Under the pieces are notes generated by a model. That model did no database searches and was not told where the DNA came from. It saw only the letters and a list, made by a program, of their open reading frames with translations. Positions 55,197-61,370 of a stretch of DNA of 61,370 bases are shown here, in pieces; the first letter of the stretch is position 1; each line of letters starts with the position of its first letter. This DNA is from Gammaproteobacteria bacterium (GTDB taxonomy: Bacteria > Pseudomonadota > Gammaproteobacteria > CAIRSR01), in NCBI GenBank assembly GCA_963575655.1, contig CAUYTY010000033.1, positions 1-61,370 of the forward strand, read 5' to 3'. Both the position numbers and the translations under genes were made by a program.

Positions 55197-56340
55197 CTAA
55201 CCTGCGCGTTGGTTAGGGGACTCCAGCTAAATAGCATATTGGACGGATTCTTCTTTAAAAAGTTCTCTGACTTTCTCTGGCGATTTTTTTAAATCCTCTA
55301 AAAGTTGAGTAGCTTTATTTTTTAACTCCTCCACATTACGAATAAGGTGACGCGCAATTCCTTGTGTCTTAATATTGCTCCATACTAGCTCGACAGGATT
55401 AAGGTGTGGAGAATAGGTGGGAAGAAAGAATATTTTAACCTTTCCATTTGTCGTCTCCAGATATTCCTTAACTACTTTTGCATGATGGGCAGAATACCCG
55501 TCTGTTACAATATAGATGGGGCATGAATTCTCTTGAGCCAAAATTTTTAGATATTCAACAAACGCACCACCATTGAGCGATGAGGGACCTATTTGGAAAT
55601 GCATCTTTCCTTCAGAAGTTATCGCAGCGATCATATTTATGCGATAACGTCCACCAGTGGAGGGAATTATGGGAGTTAAACCTTCTAGCCCCCAAGTTGT
55701 ACCCGCGTGATAATCGGTGCGCGCCCCAGCCTCATCAAGAAAATAGATTATAGCACCCTCATTACTTGCCAACTCTTTGATTCTAGGAAACTCTTTGTTA
55801 ATCCAATTATCTACTGAAAATTGGTCCCTCTCTATCGCACGATATACTGGCCGTTGTGGAGTTAAATTAATGCGGCGCAAAAAACGGCCCACCGCGGAAC
55901 GACTCATGTAAATAGAAAATTTCCTCTCTATTAATGTCTTTATCATTTCAGTTGTCCATAAGACTGTCGAGAATTCAAAATCCAATGGGGTAAATGCGCA
56001 CAGCCAGAATACTAGTATTCCTTCTTGCTGTTCATTGATGAAGGATTTTCTTCCAGGGACAGGTTTCGCATTTAACGTAGCTAGACCCATCTCTTTTGCC
56101 TTCTTCACCCATTCGTACACCTTCGATCGGTGCATACCGAAAATCTCGCCCACCTCCCTAGGAGACATTCCTTTACGTACAGCTTTTACTGCTTGAAGCC
56201 TTATATACTCAAGGGTAGAGTGATCGAGAGAACGTCCATCAGAATTTTTCATAATTTTAGCAATTTCATGTCTTATTTTTTGGTTGGACTAATAATAGAT
56301 TATTTTTACTTGCTTGTCCCCTAACCAACGCGCAGGTTAG
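55197..56340 (-). mobile_element. IS630-family element, copy 1 (1144 bp)
   Basis: Terminal inverted repeats of 25 bp, perfect: CTAACCTGCGCGTTGGTTAG and five more bases at each end. TA is duplicated at both sides (55195-55196 and 56341-56342), as expected for IS630/Tc1-type insertion. The transposase gene fills the unit. It is identical to copy 2 except at least one base near 56009. Confidence 0.9.
55227..56252 (-). CDS. IS630-family transposase, copy 1
   Basis: A 341-residue transposase. N-terminal helix-turn-helix: RKGMSPREVGEIFGMHRSKVYEWVKKA, then a second DNA-binding part. DDE core: YFLDEAGARTDYHAGTTWGL (first Asp), IVTDGYSAHHAKVV (second Asp) and FLPTYSPHLNPVELVWSNIK (Glu), the typical IS630 ending. 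It is full length and looks functional. The protein is the same as in copy 2. Confidence 0.93.
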   Translation of the reverse strand: MKNSDGRSLDHSTLEYIRLQAVKAVRKGMSPREVGEIFGMHRSKVYEWVKKAKEMGLATLNAKPVPGRKSFINEQQEGILVFWLCAFTPLDFEFSTVLWTTEMIKTLIERKFSIYMSRSAVGRFLRRINLTPQRPVYRAIERDQFSVDNWINKEFPRIKELASNEGAIIYFLDEAGARTDYHAGTTWGLEGLTPIIPSTGGRYRINMIAAITSEGKMHFQIGPSSLNGGAFVEYLKILAQENSCPIYIVTDGYSAHHAKVVKEYLETTNGKVKIFFLPTYSPHLNPVELVWSNIKTQGIARHLIRNVEELKNKATQLLEDLKKSPEKVRELFKEESVQYAI

Positions 56341-56505
56341 TAATACAGCCAACAATGGCAGAAGGAGCCTTTATGAATGTAAGAACTGCCATAATATTTA
56401 TATATCGGAGGGAATTGCAAAATCGAAGGAAACCGCGAATTTCCAACCCATGGATGAGACCAAGAGTCAGTAGGGAAAGAGACCCGCGACGAGGATACTG
56501 GTAAA

Positions 56506-57753
56506 ATGACGACATCGTCAATACCCTATCATCCCGATACCGCCATGAATAGTAATCTCGCATCCCGTATTTCGCAGTTCTGGACCGGACTACAAAACGA
56601 TCTCTTTCCTTTCTTAGTGGAAGAAGAGCACTTGTTGTTGACACCCGTCCTCGAAAGATTAATTCGTGTACTGGAGTTCATCGGGATCGAGCGATTTATC
56701 CCCTCCAGCCGGGGATTCGTGGGGCGTCCACCAAAGGATCGGATCGCGCTGGCACGGGCCTTTGTAGCGAAGGCTGTACTGAACTTGCCAACTACCGAGG
56801 CATTGATTGACCGATTACAGGTGGATCGAACCCTGCGGCGTATTTGTGGATTTGACGTTTTCAATTCAATACCCGACGCATCGCGTTTTTCGCGTGCCTT
56901 TGCTGAGTTCTCTGAAATGGAACTGCCGGCTCAGGTGCATGAGGCATTGATCCGGCAACATCTGGGAGACCAAATCATCGGTCATATCGCACGAGATTCA
57001 ACCGAAATCGAGGCCCGAGAAAAACCAGCCCCCAAGACACCAGAATCCGTAGCGGTAACCCCTCCTATTCAACCGCCCTTACCGATGTCCAATGAATTGA
57101 AGGACTCTGGTGTGAACGGAACAACTCAGCCCCAACCTATCGTCGCGTCAGTATCACCTCCAGTCAAGAAACGCGGACGTCCCCGCAAAGGAGAAGAGCG
57201 CCCCAAGGAGCCGACAGTACTCGAAACTCAGGTCGGTCAGAGTATCAGAGAGGCCCTCGCCAACCTACCCATTGCCTGCGATGTGGGGAACAAGACCAAT
57301 AGCAAGGGCTTCAAGGAGACCTGGACCGAGTATAAGTTGCACATCGATACTGCGGATGGTGATATCCCAGTGACGGCCATTCTCACCTCCGCTTCGGTAC
57401 ACGACAGCCAGGCGGCGATTCCGCTAATGCGTTTGACTGGCGAGCGAGTCACCTATTTGTATGACTTGGCGGACTCTGCCTATTGCAGCGCGATTATTCG
57501 CGATGTGTCCCGCCTGGAGGGGCATGTGCCGATCATTGAGCACAACCCGCGCCGCGGCACAAAGCTCGAATTCGCGCCCCATGAAGCCGAGCGTTACAAA
57601 ACGCGTACCCAAATGGAACGGGTCAACGGTCACCTCAAGGACTACCACGGCGGGAACCACATCTGAGTACGCGGCGCATCCAAGGTCTATACCCATTTGA
57701 TGTTTGGCATTCTGGTGATTGCCGCTGAACAAATCTTGCGCTTACTGCATTAA
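56506..57753 (+). pseudogene. DDE transposase gene with one in-frame stop
   Basis: The frame from ATG 56506 runs 386 codons to TGA 57664-57666, then continues in the same frame for 29 codons (VRGASKVYTHLMFGILVIAA ...) to TAA 57751-57753. The continuation completes the C-terminal end expected for this IS4/IS1182-like type, where the family has H-[IV]-R-VRG, so the TGA most likely arose from a CGA Arg codon. Core features: GFVGRPPKDRIALARAFVAKAVL near the N-terminus, IARDSTEIEAREKP (first Asp), DLADSAYCS (second Asp) and EAERYKTRTQMERVNGHLKD (Glu). No terminal inverted repeats were found by eye. Confidence 0.75.
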
Positions 57754-58033
57754 TGGCTTGACTCTACTGCCGGGGCGCCACTTGCTTGGCCGGAGTTTTC
57801 TTTCGCTGCATATTGAGAAAGACAATGGTTCCATCCGGATAAACGCACACTTACCACCTACTGGGCACAATTAGGATGAAAAATAAGTTGCTCTGCAACT
57901 CTCGACTGGTTTGTGGGTTTCAGTATGGGCTATTTCGCAATTTGCTCGAATGATAAAGTTATCTGATTCTTTAGATTGGTTTCTTACTTATATCCTTGGA
58001 TATACACACACCTTGTCCACCAGGTTCCTACCG
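57754..58033. other. Upstream region of the Crp/Fnr-type regulator
   Basis: No gene. The frame of the regulator can be extended upstream to 57911, but that part (WFLTYILGYTHTLSTRF) does not look like the family, so it is treated as non-coding leader. Confidence 0.45.
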
Positions 58034-58705
58034 ATGCCCATCCACCATAGCGATATCAAACACATTGAATTATTCTCAGCCCTTGAGCCAGAACAACTGG
58101 AGCGTGTACTCCAAGGAGTACATCAAGTATATTTAGACGAGGACCAATTGTTGTTCCAATCTGGCGATCCGGCGCAGCGTTTCTTTTATATATGTAGTGG
58201 CACCATCAAGCTATTCCGTTTGTCACCGGATGGCGCCGAGAAGATCATCGATATTGTCACCCCACAGCAAACTTTCGCTACGGCAGTGATTTTCATGGAG
58301 GCCCCTCTCTATCCAGTAAGCGCCCAAGCGTTGACCGAGACTATTCTGTATGCCGTAGACAATACTATTTTCATGGGGGTACTACGCGAGTCCATGAATA
58401 CTTGTTTGCGGATTATGGCCCATTTAAGCCAACGCCTACACCATTGTATTCGGGAAATCGATAAACTCAGCCTCCAGAATGCCATTCATCGTCTTGCAGA
58501 CTATTTAATTGGGGAACTCTCGACCAATGCAGTAGGTAACGTAAATGTAGTATTGTCGGTTCCCAAAAATGTCCTCGCCTCCCGTCTCTCCATTCAGGCC
58601 GAGACCTTCTCACGCCTGCTTCATACACTTACCAAAGAAGGAATTATTCAGGTAGAAGGGAAAGTTATTCACATACTCGATGTAGAACGTCTGCGAAAAA
58701 TCTAA
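58034..58705 (+). CDS. Dnr-type Crp/Fnr transcription regulator
   Basis: About 223 residues from ATG 58034. The cyclic-nucleotide-type sensor domain has QSGDPAQRFFYICSGTIKLF, LSPDGAEKIIDIVTPQQTF, FMEAPLYPVSAQALTETILY, which match the Dnr branch (nitric-oxide/heme-sensing regulators of denitrification: LSPxGxEKxIEIVxPGxTFAEA). The four-Cys cluster of Fnr is absent. The C-terminal winged helix reads VPKNVLASRLSIQAETFSRLL. It probably responds to NO or to a related signal and controls nitrogen-oxide genes, which are not in the window. Confidence 0.85.
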   Translation: MPIHHSDIKHIELFSALEPEQLERVLQGVHQVYLDEDQLLFQSGDPAQRFFYICSGTIKLFRLSPDGAEKIIDIVTPQQTFATAVIFMEAPLYPVSAQALTETILYAVDNTIFMGVLRESMNTCLRIMAHLSQRLHHCIREIDKLSLQNAIHRLADYLIGELSTNAVGNVNVVLSVPKNVLASRLSIQAETFSRLLHTLTKEGIIQVEGKVIHILDVERLRKI

Positions 58706-58715
58706 TCCACAACAT

Positions 58716-59027
58716 TTACTCATCACCAATCGCTCGATAAAAATCATTTGTCTTGAGCGTTGCTACATGTTTTTTGTAGCCACTGGTGACGTAGTAAATC
58801 AGCCAAGCAGTATAAATGAACGCCGCAACAAAGATAAAGGCCACTCCCCAAACCAGCCCTGTGGCTAATGACAGCGTTAATATCTTGCCACGCGGCATAT
58901 CAAAAAAGAACAATCCCAACAACGGTCCGCAGACCGGTGACAACAAGGCGATAATAGCTATGTCGCTCACAATTCTGCGTTTTTGTGGAAAAAATATGAC
59001 AATCTCAATTTTAGGTTCTGTGGTCAC
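58716..59027 (-). CDS. Small two-helix membrane protein
   Basis: A 103-residue protein from GTG 59027 with two hydrophobic segments (SDIAIIALLSPVCGPLLGLFFF; LATGLVWGVAFIFVAAFIYTAWLIYYV) and charged ends. I do not recognise a family. It converges with the Dnr-type regulator gene, with ends 10 bases apart. Length and hydrophobicity make it a plausible real gene. Confidence 0.55.
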   Translation of the reverse strand: MTTEPKIEIVIFFPQKRRIVSDIAIIALLSPVCGPLLGLFFFDMPRGKILTLSLATGLVWGVAFIFVAAFIYTAWLIYYVTSGYKKHVATLKTNDFYRAIGDE

Positions 59028-59062
59028 TAATTACCCGCCCTCTGATAATGAAAGTTTTATTA

Positions 59063-60206
59063 CTAACCTGCGCGTTGGTTAGGGGACTCCAGCTAAATAG
59101 CATATTGGACGGATTCTTCTTTAAAAAGTTCTCTGACTTTCTCTGGCGATTTTTTTAAATCCTCTAAAAGTTGAGTAGCTTTATTTTTTAACTCCTCCAC
59201 ATTACGAATAAGGTGACGCGCAATTCCTTGTGTCTTAATATTGCTCCATACTAGCTCGACAGGATTAAGGTGTGGAGAATAGGTGGGAAGAAAGAATATT
59301 TTAACCTTTCCATTTGTCGTCTCCAGATATTCCTTAACTACTTTTGCATGATGGGCAGAATACCCGTCTGTTACAATATAGATGGGGCATGAATTCTCTT
59401 GAGCCAAAATTTTTAGATATTCAACAAACGCACCACCATTGAGCGATGAGGGACCTATTTGGAAATGCATCTTTCCTTCAGAAGTTATCGCAGCGATCAT
59501 ATTTATGCGATAACGTCCACCAGTGGAGGGAATTATGGGAGTTAAACCTTCTAGCCCCCAAGTTGTACCCGCGTGATAATCGGTGCGCGCCCCAGCCTCA
59601 TCAAGAAAATAGATTATAGCACCCTCATTACTTGCCAACTCTTTGATTCTAGGAAACTCTTTGTTAATCCAATTATCTACTGAAAATTGGTCCCTCTCTA
59701 TCGCACGATATACTGGCCGTTGTGGAGTTAAATTAATGCGGCGCAAAAAACGGCCCACCGCGGAACGACTCATGTAAATAGAAAATTTCCTCTCTATTAA
59801 TGTCTTTATCATTTCAGTTGTCCATAAGACTGTCGAGAATTCAAAATCCAATGGGGTAAATGCGCACAGCCAGAATACGAGTATTCCTTCTTGCTGTTCA
59901 TTGATGAAGGATTTTCTTCCAGGGACAGGTTTCGCATTTAACGTAGCTAGACCCATCTCTTTTGCCTTCTTCACCCATTCGTACACCTTCGATCGGTGCA
60001 TACCGAAAATCTCGCCCACCTCCCTAGGAGACATTCCTTTACGTACAGCTTTTACTGCTTGAAGCCTTATATACTCAAGGGTAGAGTGATCGAGAGAACG
60101 TCCATCAGAATTTTTCATAATTTTAGCAATTTCATGTCTTATTTTTTGGTTGGACTAATAATAGATTATTTTTACTTGCTTGTCCCCTAACCAACGCGCA
60201 GGTTAG
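59063..60206 (-). mobile_element. IS630-family element, copy 2 (1144 bp)
   Basis: Same length and same perfect 25 bp terminal inverted repeats as copy 1, with TA duplicated at both sides (59061-59062, 60207-60208). One synonymous base difference to copy 1 was found (ACG here versus ACT there in the GILVFW segment). The element sits beside, or within, a palindromic repeat: its right end abuts TAACCCAAGTTGCTACC at 60210. Confidence 0.9.
59093..60118 (-). CDS. IS630-family transposase, copy 2
   Basis: The 341-residue product is identical to that of copy 1, including the full DDE triad. High identity means very recent transposition or gene conversion. Confidence 0.93.
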   Translation of the reverse strand: MKNSDGRSLDHSTLEYIRLQAVKAVRKGMSPREVGEIFGMHRSKVYEWVKKAKEMGLATLNAKPVPGRKSFINEQQEGILVFWLCAFTPLDFEFSTVLWTTEMIKTLIERKFSIYMSRSAVGRFLRRINLTPQRPVYRAIERDQFSVDNWINKEFPRIKELASNEGAIIYFLDEAGARTDYHAGTTWGLEGLTPIIPSTGGRYRINMIAAITSEGKMHFQIGPSSLNGGAFVEYLKILAQENSCPIYIVTDGYSAHHAKVVKEYLETTNGKVKIFFLPTYSPHLNPVELVWSNIKTQGIARHLIRNVEELKNKATQLLEDLKKSPEKVRELFKEESVQYAI

Positions 60207-60209
60207 TAA

Positions 60210-60229
60210 TAACCCAAGTTGCTACCTAC
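60210..60229 (+). repeat. Half copy of the palindromic repeat next to IS630 copy 2
   Basis: TAACCCAAGTTGCTACCTAC, one arm only; no matching arm was found within 300 bases on the far side. IS630 copy 2 sits directly before it, so the insertion may have landed within or at the edge of the repeat. Confidence 0.6.
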
Positions 60230-60405
60230 AAGGGCGGTTTAACCATCCTACGGATAATTGAATCATCCATGGTGAAACAAGTTTATCTTGTTAGGATAAT
60301 TCCATGAATTGGAAACTATGAGCTAGAACAAACAGAAAAGTCTTTAGCTCAAAGAGCTGCGGCGGTGGTGGTGGCATGAATAGTCTTCGGAAACATTGCA
60401 GTAAT

Positions 60406-61031
60406 CATGCTGGTCGTTTAGGTTGTGCCACTTCGGTTGCGTAAACTTTCTCAATTGCAGTTTAGTAAGGAGCGTGTTCGTCGGATGTAAGTAACAAATC
60501 AGTTTTTCCCTCAGTACGTTTACTAACATCTTCAACTAGTTGGAGACAATTCTCCGCCGTACGCTTTCCTGGAACCACGGACAGTACCAACCGACTTTCC
60601 GCATCAATAGCAATATGATCCCAATTATCCCCGCAGTTCTCTCCTTCTGGAGTGCAATTCGCTTCCTTCTTGAATACAAAACTCCATTTTTCATCAAACT
60701 GTACTTCCCTTGTCTGGGGAGAGAACGCAACCAACTCGTCATGTACCAAGACCGCGTGATTTCCAGCCAAGCGTGCGTAACGAGTCACTGTATTCTGGTT
60801 CACATGAATTAGACGCGCCGTCTGCCGCACTCCACATCCTTCACGCAGATGTTCCAACAGGGATTCTACTTTCTCTTCGGGTAAACGACTTTGCTCAAAT
60901 ACATTCCCCTTTCGTTCCGAAAAATATTTCCTGCACGTACGGCAATAAATACCTCGAATCCGATGAGAATGCCCACTCCACCCATGCCACCGCAAGTTTC
61001 CTTTGCCGCGAATTCGGAAATCAGGACAATA
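60406..61031 (-). pseudogene. Decayed IS1-like transposase
   Basis: The minus-strand frame reads YCPDFRIRGKGNLRWHGWSG, then GIYCRTCRKYFSERKGNVFE (zinc-binding N-terminus), GCGVRQTARLIHVNQNTVTR (helix-turn-helix), VQFDEKWSFVFKKE (DE) and LLLTSDEHAPY, the order of IS1-type transposases. After HAPY an in-frame TAA (60462-60464) interrupts, the frame continues TAIEKVYATEVAQPKRPA, and another stop follows at 60406-60408. The family has Glu at the first stop, so it is a nonsense-mutated copy. No start codon is seen at the 5' end, where the frame runs into the 57 bp repeat. Confidence 0.7.
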
Positions 61032-61084
61032 GACCTTATCGGAAACCCCCTACCTAGCTCTGCCGGACAACGCAACCTCATGAT
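61028..61084. repeat. 57 bp direct repeat, copy 1
   Basis: Begins AATAGACCTTATCGGAAACC and ends CGCAACCTCATGAT. It is identical to 61314-61370 over the whole length. It abuts the 5' end of the decayed IS1-like transposase. Confidence 0.85.
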
Positions 61085-61111
61085 TTATATTGACTGTGGT
61101 GGGTGATGAGG

Positions 61112-61272
61112 AGGTTTCCGATAAGGTCTATTATCGGAAACCTCACCCCCCGCCCCCCTCTCCTTAACAGGAGAGGGGGAGAATTATTCCGTTGTTATGC
61201 TTAACTCCTCGACGGAACAGGCAAAAAATCTCCCTCTCTCCTGTTAAGGAGAGAGGGTCGGGGGGTGAGGTT
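61112..61272. repeat. Cluster of GC palindromes and inverted TTTCCGATAAGG motifs
   Basis: Contains GGTTTCCGATAAGGTCTATT (61113), then CCCCTCTCCTTAACAGGAGAGGGG (61155 region) and CTCTCTCCTGTTAAGGAGAGAG (61235 region), then CCGATAATGTCTAAT (61281). The palindrome core equals that between the two large unknown genes (23020-23040). The region between the two 57 bp copies is made entirely of these inverted blocks. Confidence 0.65.
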
Positions 61273-61313
61273 TTGGGTTTCCGATAATGTCTAATATCTA
61301 ACCTATTCTGTTT

Positions 61314-61370
61314 AATAGACCTTATCGGAAACCCCCTACCTAGCTCTGCCGGACAACGCAACCTCATGAT
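61314..61370. repeat. 57 bp direct repeat, copy 2 (at window edge)
   Basis: Identical to 61028-61084 and truncated or continuing at the window end. The pair are 286 bases apart. Together with the palindrome cluster it may be the edge of a larger mobile unit. Confidence 0.85.

Noticed and set aside
61112-61370. Possible CRISPR array at the right edge
   Set aside because: The repeats are two exact 57 bp copies and inverted palindromes, not short direct repeats with unique spacers; no cas gene nearby.

Overview
The window carries a gammaproteobacterial chromosome segment. The evidence is the gene order thrS-infC-rpmI-rplT-pheS-pheT-ihfA-merR with tRNA-Val just upstream, together with rdgC, a YgiQ-type radical SAM protein, rpsT with a TTG start and an NtrX-type regulator. 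Most genes are fairly GC-rich with long ORFs. Two zones are visibly AT-rich: about 18.9-25.1 kb and the insertion-sequence zone at 55-61 kb. I cannot name the species. Many short palindromic repeats, IS remnants and fragments of foreign or duplicated genes point to a repeat-laden genome with past IS activity.

Layout. 1-3.7 kb: a graveyard (55 bp inverted copy of the nearby chemoreceptor gene, transposase tail, PDZ tail), an intact chemoreceptor gene, and two small inverted-repeat elements. 3.8-13.2 kb: methyltransferase, NtrX-like regulator, a three-domain GH18/deacetylase/GT2 membrane protein, a TVP38-type membrane protein and a GlcF-like iron-sulfur protein. 13.3-18.7 kb: an endonuclease III-related glycosylase, then a tightly coupled operon of split transketolase (N half, C half) and a RuBisCO-like protein, then an XPB-like helicase. 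18.9-25.1 kb: two very large, AT-rich genes of unknown function, the first transcribed lying after merR and the second ending in a degenerate HD/HDOD-like domain. 25.3-32.8 kb: the translation operon and tRNA-Val. 33-42 kb: rpsT, comF-like, CNNM-type transporter, truA, rdgC, a YgiM-like SH3 protein, YgiQ-like and panD.

42.2-46.6 kb: a strong sigma-70-like promoter and a structured leader precede two tandem DUF3579 genes and an orphan RND permease. 46.7-54.1 kb: a fragment of smc, then an accessory cluster: HprK-like kinase, aminoglycoside-phosphotransferase-fold kinase and family 1 glycosyltransferase (overlapping genes), a TetA-like exporter and outer-membrane barrel (opposite strand), and a PF14907-like nucleotidyltransferase. 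54.3-61.4 kb: mog, two virtually identical 1144 bp IS630-type elements bracketing a nonsense-broken transposase, a Dnr-type regulator and a small membrane protein, then a decayed IS1-like transposase and a 57 bp exact direct repeat that reaches the window edge.

The most original signals are (i) a family of inverted repeats with TAACCCAAGTTGCTACC-type ends whose core is an intrinsic terminator always oriented with the gene just upstream, i.e. apparently mobile terminators; (ii) the AT-rich two-gene unknown locus; (iii) the RuBisCO-like/split-transketolase operon; and (iv) the HprK-like kinase / phosphotransferase / glycosyltransferase / exporter / nucleotidyltransferase cluster.
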